In this document: positions 1-8,690 of the stretch, one piece after another
Layout: each line of letters starts with the position of its first letter
Numbering within the stretch: the stretch's first letter is position 1
Assembly: GCA_034439615.1 (NCBI GenBank)
Contig: JAWXAT010000036.1
Span: 85,957 to 149,956 of the forward strand
Source of the DNA: Oligoflexia bacterium
GTDB taxonomy: Bacteria; Bdellovibrionota; Bdellovibrionia; JABDDW01
Length of the DNA stretch: 64,000 nucleotides
Direction of reading: 5' to 3'
Notes under the pieces: generated by a model
Told to the model about the DNA's origin: nothing
The model's database searches: none
The model's input: the letters and a program-made list of their open reading frames with translations, nothing else
Position numbers and translations under genes: made by a program

Positions 1-558
1 GGAGTGAGGCAACACCCTGTAGAGCGCAATCCATTTTATAAAGCAAAACATGATTTAAAATTAGAAATCGAACGTGCGTTTCCCGGAAACACACGCATTC
101 GATTTATTTCTGCCGACGAAGATGTAAACACCTATAACTTGATCGAGACATCACGGCTTACTTTGCCACTCTCCTCCACCACAGGCATTGAAGCCGCCAC
201 TTTTGGAAAACGCGTGATCATTGCCAGCGATGCCTATTATTCTGATTTTTCATTTGTTGAGAAGGCCACTTCAAAGACTGATTATTTTCAAAAAATCAGT
301 CAATATTTAAAAAACCCTCAACCCCAATCGCAAAAGCAAATTGAAGAAGCCTTGTTGTGCTATTTCTCAGCTCAAGTGGCTAATCGTATTTTTTCACACT
401 TCACCCCTCAACCACCCGATTATGCGCAATGGGTGAAAAAAGATTTTTCAAATCTTTTCGCTGATACAAGTGTGCAATCAATGATTGACACCTTGAGTGA
501 TGGTGTTCCTGCCGTTGTGTGGCGCATGAAAGAAATTTTAGCAAAGGAGCTAAAATGA
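1..558 (+). CDS. Surface/capsular polysaccharide biosynthesis protein, C-terminal part (5' end outside window)
   Basis: The frame is open from base 1, so the gene almost certainly begins upstream of the window and a GTG at base 4 is not a credible start. The visible 185 residues contain a segment STTGIEAATFGKRVI followed by an acidic/aromatic stretch. This resembles the donor-binding C-terminal half of GT-B-like capsule proteins (KpsS/KpsC or CDP-glycerol transferase type). The protein at 38112-39704 has an equivalent GTAAHEFAYAGVPTV segment, so the two are probably distant relatives. The stop codon overlaps the start of the next gene (ATGA), which indicates translational coupling with the cytidylyltransferase. 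The exact family and substrate cannot be named from this fragment. Confidence 0.6.
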   Translation, partial: GVRQHPVERNPFYKAKHDLKLEIERAFPGNTRIRFISADEDVNTYNLIETSRLTLPLSSTTGIEAATFGKRVIIASDAYYSDFSFVEKATSKTDYFQKISQYLKNPQPQSQKQIEEALLCYFSAQVANRIFSHFTPQPPDYAQWVKKDFSNLFADTSVQSMIDTLSDGVPAVVWRMKEILAKELK

Positions 559-1253
559 TCCAAGGTAAACGCATTCTTGGTGTGATGATTGCCAGAGGTG
601 GATCCAAAGGTCTGCCCCGTAAAAATCTCAAGCTTGCAGGCGGAAAACCTTTGATAGCTTGGACTATCGAAGTCGCCAAAAAATCTAAATATCTAGACCG
701 ATTCGTGCTCTCCTCTGAAGATTTAGAAATCATTGAGGTTGCTAAAAAATGGGGTTGTGAAGTTCCATTTGTACGTCCCATGGAGCTAGCCGATGACAAT
801 GTCCCCGGAGTAGACACTGTCGTGCATGCCGTAAAGACATTGCCTGGCTTTGATTACGTGGTCATGTTGCAGCCCACATCACCACTGAGAACTGTTGATG
901 ATCTTGATGACTGTATTAAATATTGCGTTGAGCGTGAAGCCAATGTCTGCGCTTCAGTGACGGACCCAGAGAAACCACCCCATTGGGTTTTTAAAATGGA
1001 TGGAAATAATATTTTGCATCCCATCATTGATGGAGCCAACAGCCTCCCTCAATACCGACAGATCTTGCCTAAGGCCTATCTTTTAAATGGAGCCATGTTT
1101 ATGGCGCGCACGGATTGGCTCCTCAAACACAAAAAATTTCTGACCGATGAAACTTTGGGCTATATGATGCCGCGGTCGCGATCTATCGATGTCGATACAG
1201 ACATGGATTGGATGATGCTGGAAGTGCTGCTTCAAAAGGACAAGAACTTATAA
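555..1253 (+). CDS. neuA: Acylneuraminate cytidylyltransferase family (CMP-nonulosonate synthetase)
   Basis: A 232-residue protein that should activate a sialic, legionaminic or pseudaminic-type sugar as CMP-sugar in the cytoplasm. The N-terminus has the family signature IARGGSKGLPRKNL, followed by GGKPLIAWTI. LQPTSPLR lies in the middle and an acidic IDVDTDMDW near the C-terminus corresponds to the metal-binding end of the family. I place the start at ATG 555 because it has AAGGAG just upstream and overlaps the previous stop by four bases; the frame is also open further upstream. No neuB or neuC homologue lies in the window, so the sugar acid is unknown. Related enzymes (PseF, LegF, KdsB-like) cannot be excluded. 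Confidence 0.85.
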   Translation: MIQGKRILGVMIARGGSKGLPRKNLKLAGGKPLIAWTIEVAKKSKYLDRFVLSSEDLEIIEVAKKWGCEVPFVRPMELADDNVPGVDTVVHAVKTLPGFDYVVMLQPTSPLRTVDDLDDCIKYCVEREANVCASVTDPEKPPHWVFKMDGNNILHPIIDGANSLPQYRQILPKAYLLNGAMFMARTDWLLKHKKFLTDETLGYMMPRSRSIDVDTDMDWMMLEVLLQKDKNL

Positions 1254-1304
1254 AGTTCGACGTTCAGCAAATTGTCAACTAAAGTGGGTGATATTTAAGA
1301 TTTA

Positions 1305-2735
1305 ATGAAACTACGAATTCTACTCAGAAATGCAGTTACATTTATTAATAAAAGGAGCCCCCTATTCATTCTGACGACCTCAGAGTCGGCTATGGGGGAT
1401 ACATGCGAAGCTATTTTTTATGGTACCGCCCATGCGCGGCGCAGCGGTAAAAAGATTTTACTCCTTCGTCGCTTTCGTTTTTTCGGTTATCCCAAAATTC
1501 CAATTGTAGAAATATATAATCTCCAATCACCTTATTCATTGAATGGACCTTTAGGTAAACTCGCAACCTTTGTGGGTAACTTGTTCATTACACTTTTCTT
1601 CGGCCATATCACGGCCCTCTGGAATTACTTTTTGAGCAATGGCAAGAGGCTTTGTCTTTATATAGTTACAAGTTTTTTACATTTTGTAACAAATGGAAAA
1701 GTGCAGAAAAAACAATTCATCAAACGGTATTATAAAGATCTTTTTTTTGAAGTTTGCATTGGCGCCGAACTCATGGGAAATCCCAATTACCATAAGAATT
1801 TTAGCTGGGAAGCCACAAAAGCTTTTGATTGGGCAAATGAATACGCCAATATTCCAAACTTTGTTTTACCTCCCAAAAAAGAAAAGCGAGCTAAAGAGCA
1901 ATTAACACGTATGGGAATCGATAGTTGGTATGTTTGCCTCCATGCGCGCGAAGGGGGATTTCATGGAGATATGCAAAACGCACGCAATTCCAATATTATG
2001 AACTGCATTCCAGCCATCAAAGCCATTACTGAAGCTGGTGGTTGGGTTGTGCGAATGGGGGATCGATCTATGACTCCCTTACCTCAAATGCCGAGGGTTC
2101 TTGACTATCCCTTTTCCGAATTTAAATCCCAACCCATGGATCTTCACCTTGTTAAAAACTGCAAATTTGTAATCGCTGTGGGGGGTTCTTTTGTTGATAT
2201 GGGTTCAAACCTTTTTGGAAAACAAACCGTAAGCATCGGCGCTGTCGAACTGATTCAAACTCCTATGCCTCAGAAAAACACGCTAGTGATACCAAAACAT
2301 GTATTCTCAAAAAAACAGGGCCGTTTTCTTTCTATCAAAGAACTACTGGAAGAACCCCAAATGATTTTTGAGTCCACTGAGAAATACAGTCTCCAAGACA
2401 ATACGCCTGAGGAGATCCTCGATGTCATTATTGAAACCATGTCCGCAGCCTTAGGCAAAGATCTTGAGTTCAGCCCCCTTCAACTGGAGTTTATCAAAAA
2501 ACGGGATGAATCTATTCACAGCTACTTTGAGGCGGGGTTGCCCTCCAATTATGGGGTTGCCTATTTCTCAAGTGTTGAGTTTGACACCTATCATAAGTAC
2601 CGAGTTGCATCAAGAATGATTGGAAATCAAGGCACCTTGGGAAAGAAGTATTTGGAGCAGAATTGGCACAAAGATCAGTTGCAAAAGGATTCTAGTAAAA
2701 TATATCCTACAACCTTAAACGGTGAATTTAATTAA
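1305..2735 (+). CDS. Putative glycosyltransferase, TIGR04372-like
   Basis: A 476-residue protein. The central segment VCLHAREGGFHGD, a following GGWVVRMGD and a later DLHLVKNCKFVIAVGGSF match, as I remember it, the core of the TIGR04372 family of putative glycosyltransferases found in surface-polysaccharide loci. Hydrophobic stretches near residues 80-130 may lie against the membrane. The gene stands between the CMP-sugar synthetase and an SDR epimerase and begins about 50 bases after neuA, so it is probably in the same transcript. The acceptor and donor are unknown. The family assignment is from memory of its motif pattern, so it is moderately secure. Confidence 0.65.
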   Translation: MKLRILLRNAVTFINKRSPLFILTTSESAMGDTCEAIFYGTAHARRSGKKILLLRRFRFFGYPKIPIVEIYNLQSPYSLNGPLGKLATFVGNLFITLFFGHITALWNYFLSNGKRLCLYIVTSFLHFVTNGKVQKKQFIKRYYKDLFFEVCIGAELMGNPNYHKNFSWEATKAFDWANEYANIPNFVLPPKKEKRAKEQLTRMGIDSWYVCLHAREGGFHGDMQNARNSNIMNCIPAIKAITEAGGWVVRMGDRSMTPLPQMPRVLDYPFSEFKSQPMDLHLVKNCKFVIAVGGSFVDMGSNLFGKQTVSIGAVELIQTPMPQKNTLVIPKHVFSKKQGRFLSIKELLEEPQMIFESTEKYSLQDNTPEEILDVIIETMSAALGKDLEFSPLQLEFIKKRDESIHSYFEAGLPSNYGVAYFSSVEFDTYHKYRVASRMIGNQGTLGKKYLEQNWHKDQLQKDSSKIYPTTLNGEFN

Positions 2736-2752
2736 TTCAAAGGAGAGTTTCG

Positions 2753-3754
2753 GTGGCTAAAAATATTCTTGTGACCGGTGGTGCGGGTTATGTAGGTTCT
2801 GTCTTGGTACCAAAACTTTTAGCCAAGGGTTATGCCGTCACTGTCTACGACCTGATGATCTACGGTGATGATACGTTGCCAAAACATCCAAAACTTAAAG
2901 TAGTAAAAGGTGATATTCGAGATACAGCTTTTTATTTCAAAAATCTCACAGGCATAGATAGCGTGATACACTTAGCTTGTATTTCAAATGATCCAAGCTT
3001 TACTTTAAATCCAAATCTTAGCAAATCCATCAACTTTGATTGTTTCGAGCCCATGGTCAAAGCAACTCGGGAAGCAGGCGTTCAACGTTTTATTTATGCC
3101 TCTACAAGTTCTGTTTATGGTGTAAGTGATGCTCCTGAGGTGACTGAAACTCATCCCTTAGTTCCACTTTCAGATTATAATAAGTTTAAAGGTTTGACTG
3201 AGCCTTTCTTACTCAAGTACCAGGCTTCTGATTTCACAACCGTCATTATTCGCCCAGCAACTGTTTGTGGATACTCGCCTCGTACTCGACTTGATTTGTC
3301 GGTTAATATTTTGACAAATTTGGCTGTGAATAAAGGCAAGATTACTGTTTTTGGTGGAGCACAAAAACGCCCCAGCATTCACGTAGATGACATTACTGAT
3401 CTTTATCTTGAGCTTTTAGAAATGCCGAAAGAAAAAATCGCAGGCGAAACATTCAATGCGGGTTATCAAAATCACACCATCGCCGAATTGGCTCAGATGG
3501 TAAAAAAAGTTGTTGAACAAGAATTTCCAGAGATGGATCCCATCACTATTGAAACTTCAACCAGTGATGATATGCGCTCATATCATGTGTCTTCAAAAAA
3601 GATTGCTGAGAAATTAGGTTTTACACCCAAGCGCTCTGTAGAAGACGCTATTCGCGATCTGTGCAAAGCTTTTAAAGATAAGAAACTTCCCAATAGCCTT
3701 GACGATAGTCGTTATTTTAATATCAAGCGCATGACCGAAGTTAATCTCGAGTAA
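2753..3754 (+). CDS. NAD-dependent epimerase/dehydratase (extended SDR)
   Basis: A 333-residue extended short-chain dehydrogenase/reductase. It has the N-terminal Rossmann motif TGGAGYVGS, YASTSSVYG around the catalytic Ser/Thr, and the active-site YNKFK (YxxxK). It should modify a nucleotide-activated sugar (4-epimerisation or 4,6-dehydration type chemistry). The GTG start is chosen because AAGGAG sits about eight bases upstream. The gene ends tail-to-tail with the NUDIX gene on the other strand, overlapping it by 14 bases. The specific sugar cannot be read from the sequence. Confidence 0.85.
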   Translation: MAKNILVTGGAGYVGSVLVPKLLAKGYAVTVYDLMIYGDDTLPKHPKLKVVKGDIRDTAFYFKNLTGIDSVIHLACISNDPSFTLNPNLSKSINFDCFEPMVKATREAGVQRFIYASTSSVYGVSDAPEVTETHPLVPLSDYNKFKGLTEPFLLKYQASDFTTVIIRPATVCGYSPRTRLDLSVNILTNLAVNKGKITVFGGAQKRPSIHVDDITDLYLELLEMPKEKIAGETFNAGYQNHTIAELAQMVKKVVEQEFPEMDPITIETSTSDDMRSYHVSSKKIAEKLGFTPKRSVEDAIRDLCKAFKDKKLPNSLDDSRYFNIKRMTEVNLE

Positions 3755-4157
3755 GGTTCATTTCATTTAAGGCGCGATCCCAATAGGGCAAGATAAACTG
3801 CAAAACAGCATACTGGCTGACGTCTTGTCTTTTTACGAATTTTAGATCTTGGCCTTCAAGACATTCATATTTTTGATTGTTGTCATAAGTTGTCCAATAG
3901 AGGGCAATTCTGTAATCATCTCCGATACCATCGTTACAAATAAAATCATCAATGAGCTTGAGTTGGTCACAGCGATAAGACGTTTCTTCAAATACTTCTC
4001 TGCGAGCACAATCTTCAAGTTTTTCTCCAGGATTGCGATGACCACCTGGAATTGTCCATAGCCCAGGATGTCTGATCTCGGGTTTGTCGTCGCGGTGTTG
4101 CAAAAGTGCTGAGCCGTCATCTTTTAAGATAAAGACACCGCTAACGACTTTCATCAT
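3741..4157 (-). CDS. NUDIX hydrolase
   Basis: A 138-residue protein with a full Nudix box: GGHRNPGEKLEDCARREV followed directly by FEETSY, matching GX5EX7REUXEEXGU. Such enzymes hydrolyse nucleoside diphosphates linked to another moiety. In this setting the natural candidates are nucleotide-sugars or GDP-mannose-type compounds (inference). The start ATG shares its first base with the upstream SDR stop codon (TAATG), so the two are translationally coupled. Its 3' end overlaps the convergent epimerase gene by 14 bases. Confidence 0.85.
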   Translation of the reverse strand: MMKVVSGVFILKDDGSALLQHRDDKPEIRHPGLWTIPGGHRNPGEKLEDCARREVFEETSYRCDQLKLIDDFICNDGIGDDYRIALYWTTYDNNQKYECLEGQDLKFVKRQDVSQYAVLQFILPYWDRALNEMNLTRD

Positions 4158-5047
4158 TAGCGACTTTTCAGAGCATGCACTGTTTTAGCAAGTCCTTCAG
4201 AAATCGATGTAAATGAAAAAGTTGGAAAAGCCCTGATAGTTTCTGTGACATCAAAATGTCGATGAACGATGGGGCCCGACCGGGGATTGCATTCGATTTT
4301 AGTTTGTGGACCAGAATTACTTGCCACCGCTTGCGCCACTTCCATAAAAGAAGGTGATGAACCACTGGCGATGTTGAGTAAACCTTCAGACACATGACCA
4401 AGAGTTAGAGTAATTAATCGCACCACATCATCGATAAAAACATGGTCGCGTTTTTCTTCGCCATTGCCAAAAAGTGTGATTTTAGAATCTTTCAGTGCGG
4501 TTCTTGCAAAGCGATTTGGACCATAGCTGTTATGTGTATCATGTGGGCCGTAAACAGCGCATGGGCGAAGAACTAATGTCGGAGTCTTGTGTTTTTGCGC
4601 ACTAGCTTTAACAGCGTGTTCACGAGCTAAATGCATGCATCCATAGAGAGTGGCAGGTGCTGCATAGGATGTTTCACTTACTGGGTTAATATCATCTGCG
4701 TAAACAGCATCAGAGCTAATGTAAACAAAATGGGCCAACTTTTTTTCTTCCAAAAATTCTGACACATTCTGAGCCATGCTCATGTTTTTAATAAGTGTGG
4801 CGGTGTCTTTACCTTTTTCAGGTGTAAGAGCTGATAAAAGAACAACAGTATCTGTGCTTTGAATTTTTTCTTTCAAAGTTTGAACTGCACTCTTTTGCAT
4901 GAGGTCCACATCTTTTGAAGAAAATGCGAGCACATTCACATTTTTACTTTCGAGATGAGCTTTGAGTTCACGGCCGATGAATCCTGAGGCCCCAAGAAGT
5001 ACAACACGTTGAGGTGCTAACCATTGAGCCTGATTATGCTTCATCAT
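4157..5047 (-). CDS. SDR-family sugar epimerase/reductase with a YxxxH active-site variant
   Basis: A 296-residue NAD(P)-dependent sugar SDR. It shows the nucleotide-binding motif LLGASGFIG at the N-terminus and VYISSDAVY before the active site. The expected YxxxK reads YGCMH, so His replaces the usual Lys five positions on from the Tyr motif start. I recall related sugar SDRs with a YGxMHLARE signature, so this may be a subfamily trait and not a defect. The gene overlaps the upstream dehydrogenase stop by four bases and leads directly into the NUDIX gene. The three form one leftward operon. Confidence 0.8.
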   Translation of the reverse strand: MMKHNQAQWLAPQRVVLLGASGFIGRELKAHLESKNVNVLAFSSKDVDLMQKSAVQTLKEKIQSTDTVVLLSALTPEKGKDTATLIKNMSMAQNVSEFLEEKKLAHFVYISSDAVYADDINPVSETSYAAPATLYGCMHLAREHAVKASAQKHKTPTLVLRPCAVYGPHDTHNSYGPNRFARTALKDSKITLFGNGEEKRDHVFIDDVVRLITLTLGHVSEGLLNIASGSSPSFMEVAQAVASNSGPQTKIECNPRSGPIVHRHFDVTETIRAFPTFSFTSISEGLAKTVHALKSR

Positions 5048-6321
5048 AAATTTACTCCAAGTTTAAAGTATTCAAATCCAAGTTCTTCACAATTTTTAGG
5101 ATCCAGCATTCCATGAGGGTCAATCACTGTTTTACCCTTCATTACAGCCTTTGCCTGTTTTAAATCAGCTTTTGTAAATTCACTCCAAGGCGTCATAATT
5201 AAAAGGGCATGGGCATTACGACAAGCCTCAATGGCATTTGAAGTTTGTTTAATTGTTCTACCTTCAAGATGCTGGGGCAACACTGCTTGCGGGTCATATA
5301 TCTGAACATTCACACCCTTCATTCCCTCAAGGAGTGCTACGGCTGGAGAGTTTTTTATAGATTTAGTCTCTTGTTTATAAGCTAAACCCCAAACTGCAAC
5401 CATAGCATCTTTATGTTTTGAAAGTGTTTCGACATGAGCCGTTCTTAAAACCCATTCTTTTCTATACTGACTATTACTCGTGAAAGCATCGGCAACATGG
5501 GCTTGTGTTCCATGTTCTTGAGACAGATTTTGGATAGTGGCGATGTCGCGCTCGATGTTTCCACCAGATAATCCAAGACCAGGAGCTAAATAAGCATGAG
5601 GACCAATGCGTCTATCGAGTTTTAATGAGGGTGAGATTTCATACCAATTGGCGCCAATTTTTTCACAGATTTCAGCCAAAGTATTGGTGACAGTAACAGA
5701 TGCAGCTAAATACATGTTGATTGAAATTTTAGCAAGTTCAGCACTTTCATAGCGCATGGGTAAAATGGGGCAATTAAAATTTTCTAGCAATTTTTTATAA
5801 ACAGGGGGCAAATCTTTTTTCGGATCAGCACATCCTACAATGTAGCGCTCAGGAAAAAGAGCTCGCTCAACGGCTCTTCCAAAAATTAAAGTTTCAACTT
5901 GATAGAGAAGATTAAATTTTGACGTTGCTAGCTTTCGTGTAAATCCGGGTGGCACTTGGCTTAAAACGACCAATGAAGCTTGAGGGCGATTATTGAGATC
6001 AGCTTTTTCAATAACGTTGCTGATTATTTTTTTAAGATTTGTAAGATCACTTGTGTTTTTTTCGTCAGTGCTCACATCGAGAGAAATATAAATCACATCT
6101 GCTTTTTTGAGATCTTCCAATTTACTGGTGAAAGTGATCCGATCAGCGCTTTTAGTTAATAGCTCCTCAAGACCAGGTTCAAATATGGGAAGTTGTTTTT
6201 TATTAAGTGCATCGACCAATGGGGCATCTTGATCATAGGCGATGACGTCAAACCCTTTTGAGGCAATGGCGATGCCTGAGTTGATTCCTAAATGGGATAA
6301 TCCAGCAAAACCGATCACCAT
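5044..6321 (-). CDS. UDP-glucose/GDP-mannose dehydrogenase homologue lacking the catalytic Cys
   Basis: A 425-residue member of the nucleotide-sugar 6-dehydrogenase superfamily. The N-terminal Rossmann motif (GFAGLSHLGI), the central ELAKISINMY helix with its conserved Lys (about residue 198) and a C-terminal NDP-binding Rossmann domain (AVWGLAYKQ) are all present. The active-site loop normally reads GFGGSCFPKD; here it is GLGLSGGNIERD, with Asn at about residue 255 in the Cys position and Arg for Lys. Oxidation to a uronic acid through a thiohemiacetal therefore looks impossible. The protein may catalyse another step on a nucleotide sugar. ATG is preceded by AGGAATC. Confidence 0.8.
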   Translation of the reverse strand: MVIGFAGLSHLGINSGIAIASKGFDVIAYDQDAPLVDALNKKQLPIFEPGLEELLTKSADRITFTSKLEDLKKADVIYISLDVSTDEKNTSDLTNLKKIISNVIEKADLNNRPQASLVVLSQVPPGFTRKLATSKFNLLYQVETLIFGRAVERALFPERYIVGCADPKKDLPPVYKKLLENFNCPILPMRYESAELAKISINMYLAASVTVTNTLAEICEKIGANWYEISPSLKLDRRIGPHAYLAPGLGLSGGNIERDIATIQNLSQEHGTQAHVADAFTSNSQYRKEWVLRTAHVETLSKHKDAMVAVWGLAYKQETKSIKNSPAVALLEGMKGVNVQIYDPQAVLPQHLEGRTIKQTSNAIEACRNAHALLIMTPWSEFTKADLKQAKAVMKGKTVIDPHGMLDPKNCEELGFEYFKLGVNL

Positions 6322-6472
6322 ATGATTCCTATCTTTGTCATTTGCAGATCTATTTTGAGTAACACCTGAAAGTGGCCTTTGACAATAGTTTTGTATCTGC
6401 TTTCACTCTTGATTTCCGCCACTCACAGTGGAATACTTCCGAGCTAAATCAAAACAAAGGTTGGAACGCGTT

Positions 6473-7585
6473 ATGACACCCTCAAAACCAATAGTCCCCT
6501 ATACAGATTTAGGAAATCAAGCCGCCCCTCTAAAAGAGCAACTACTTAACGCCGTCGGCAAAGTAATTGATGGTGGCAATTTCATCTTAGGCCAAAATGT
6601 CACAGAGTTTGAAAGAGCTTTTGCGCGTTATTGCCAAACAGAATACGCCACAGGTTTAGCCAATGGTACTTGCGCACTTCATTTGGTACTGCGTGGCTTA
6701 GATTTCAAACAGGGCGATGAAGTTATTACAGCGCCAAATTCTTTTATCGCCTCAGCTTCATCCATTGATCTTGCAGGTCTACGTGTTGTTTTTTCTGATG
6801 TCCGTGAAGACATGAATATGGATCCAGAAAAAATTGAGGCAGCTATTACTCCCAAAACAAAAGCCATCATGCCCGTGCACTTAACGGGAAGACCCGCACC
6901 TATGAAAGAAATCATAGCTATTGCAAAAAAACATAAACTTTTTGTTTTAGAAGATGCCGCTCAAGCTTTGGGCGCGACATTAAACGGTCAACGTGTAGGA
7001 AGTTTTGGTGATGCGGCTTGTTTTAGTTTGCACCCACTCAAAAATCTTTTTGCCTTCGGTGATGCAGGCATGATGACAACTCCTCGTAAAGATATTTATG
7101 AAAAAATGCTGAAATCCCGCACCCACGGTTTGAAAAACAGAAACGACTGTGAATTTTTCAGCTTCAATTGCAGACTCGATGAATTGCAAGCCGCTATGCT
7201 CCTGGTGACCATGACAAAACTTGAAGAATGGACAAATAAACGTCGAGAACTGGCTTTTTATTACAATAAAAATTTAAAACCCTTTGTGGAAGTTCCTGAA
7301 GAAGGCCCTGGTGAGTTTTGTGTTTATCAAACCTATGTCATTAAAGCTGATCGTCGTGATGAGTTACTAAAATATTTAAACGAAAACGGTGTTGATGCAA
7401 AAGTTCATTATCCAACACCCATTCACATGCAAGAGGCCGCTCAGCATTTAGGTTATAAAGAAAATGATTTTCCAATGGCACTCAAACTTTCAAAAAGAAT
7501 TATGAGTTTGCCGTTGTATCCGACACTCAAAGTACAACAACAAGATCTCTTGATCGATCTCGTAAGAAAGTTTTATGCACGTTAA
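6473..7585 (+). CDS. DegT/DnrJ/EryC1-family aminotransferase (first copy)
   Basis: A 370-residue PLP-dependent sugar aminotransferase family member. PYTDLGNQ near the N-terminus, LEDAAQALGA (PLP phosphate/ring contacts) and SLHPLKNL with the Schiff-base Lys are all visible. The product would be an amino nucleotide-sugar made from a 3- or 4-keto intermediate. An upstream GTG at 6428 is in frame, but I place the start at ATG 6473 because the family begins near the VPYTDL motif. The next gene overlaps by 11 bases and encodes a paralogue, so the pair is probably co-translated. They may act on different keto-sugars or form a heteromer (inference). Confidence 0.85.
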   Translation: MTPSKPIVPYTDLGNQAAPLKEQLLNAVGKVIDGGNFILGQNVTEFERAFARYCQTEYATGLANGTCALHLVLRGLDFKQGDEVITAPNSFIASASSIDLAGLRVVFSDVREDMNMDPEKIEAAITPKTKAIMPVHLTGRPAPMKEIIAIAKKHKLFVLEDAAQALGATLNGQRVGSFGDAACFSLHPLKNLFAFGDAGMMTTPRKDIYEKMLKSRTHGLKNRNDCEFFSFNCRLDELQAAMLLVTMTKLEEWTNKRRELAFYYNKNLKPFVEVPEEGPGEFCVYQTYVIKADRRDELLKYLNENGVDAKVHYPTPIHMQEAAQHLGYKENDFPMALKLSKRIMSLPLYPTLKVQQQDLLIDLVRKFYAR

Positions 7586-8678
7586 GTATAATTATCTTGA
7601 TAAACAATTTGGTGATTTTGAAGAATACCTCCCCGATTTACGCGAACTCGTAGCCTCAGGTGAATTTACTCTTGGGCCGTACGTTGATCGGTTTGAAAAA
7701 AAATTCGCAAAATACATTGGTGTAAAACACGTCATTGCTGTGAATAACGGAACTGACGCATTGATTTTATCGTTAAAAGCTGTGGGAGTAAAAGCTGGTG
7801 ATGAAGTCATCACCGTGGCCAATACATTCTATGCTACAGCAGGCGCTATCGTCGCTGTGGGTGCACGACCTGTGTTTGTTGATTCAGATGATCGCCACTT
7901 AATTGACGTAAAAAAAATCGAAGCCGCAATCACTTCAAAAACAAAAGCCATATTACCTGTGCACTGGGCCGGCTGCCCTGCTGAGATGGATGCGGTTATG
8001 AAGATTGCAGATCAACATGGAATTCCAGTTATTGAAGATGCTTGCCCCGCCACAGGTGCAAAAATTGGAAATAAAATGTGTGGCAGCTTTGGCAAAGTAA
8101 ACGCCTTTAGCATGCATCCACTAAAACCACTCAACGTCATGGGTGATGGTGGAATGATCGTCACCAACGATGATAAATGTAATGAATGGCTTAGAGTTTA
8201 TCGCAATCACGGCATGGTCGATCGTGACCACATTGACATGTGGGGAATCAACGCCCGCCTTCAACCTTTTCAAGCGGTGATTGGTTATAAACTCCTCGAT
8301 AAAATGGAATCCGTGATTGGGGAGCGCAATCGCGTGGCCCGTCAACTTGATAAGGGCTTAGCTGATCTGCCAGATTTTGTACGTGTGCCACGTCGCCCCG
8401 AAGGTATGCGTGAAGCTTATCAATTATATTTGGTGCGCGTAAAACGCCGTGATGAGTTACTTAAGTTTTTAATTGATAATAAAATTGAGGCCAAAGTTCA
8501 TTACCCTTTACCACTTCATCTGCAAAAACCTGCTCGCGCGTTAGGTTATAAAGAAGGTGATTTTCCGGTAGCAGAACAAGAAGCAAAAGAGATTATCACA
8601 TTGCCAGCACACCAATATATAACACCTGAACAAGGTGATTTTATCATTGAGCGCATTCACGCGTTTTATAAAAAATAA
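7575..8678 (+). CDS. DegT/DnrJ/EryC1-family aminotransferase (second copy)
   Basis: A 367-residue paralogue of the gene before it, with NYLDKQFGDF at the N-terminus, VIEDACPATGA and the PLP-binding Lys in SMHPLKPL. Both copies retain the GD(A/G)GM segment after the Lys, so both look catalytically competent. Start ATG 7575 lies inside the end of the first copy. The gene ends 12 bases before the convergent TPP-enzyme beta subunit. The neighbouring SDRs would supply keto-sugars; the actual substrate is unknown. Confidence 0.85.
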   Translation: MHVKYNYLDKQFGDFEEYLPDLRELVASGEFTLGPYVDRFEKKFAKYIGVKHVIAVNNGTDALILSLKAVGVKAGDEVITVANTFYATAGAIVAVGARPVFVDSDDRHLIDVKKIEAAITSKTKAILPVHWAGCPAEMDAVMKIADQHGIPVIEDACPATGAKIGNKMCGSFGKVNAFSMHPLKPLNVMGDGGMIVTNDDKCNEWLRVYRNHGMVDRDHIDMWGINARLQPFQAVIGYKLLDKMESVIGERNRVARQLDKGLADLPDFVRVPRRPEGMREAYQLYLVRVKRRDELLKFLIDNKIEAKVHYPLPLHLQKPARALGYKEGDFPVAEQEAKEIITLPAHQYITPEQGDFIIERIHAFYKK

Positions 8679-8690
8679 TCAAAAGTTAAA

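Noticed and set aside
3842..4120. Frames opposite or inside the NUDIX gene on either strand
   Set aside because: They lack ribosome-binding sites and family motifs and are shadows of the NUDIX frame.
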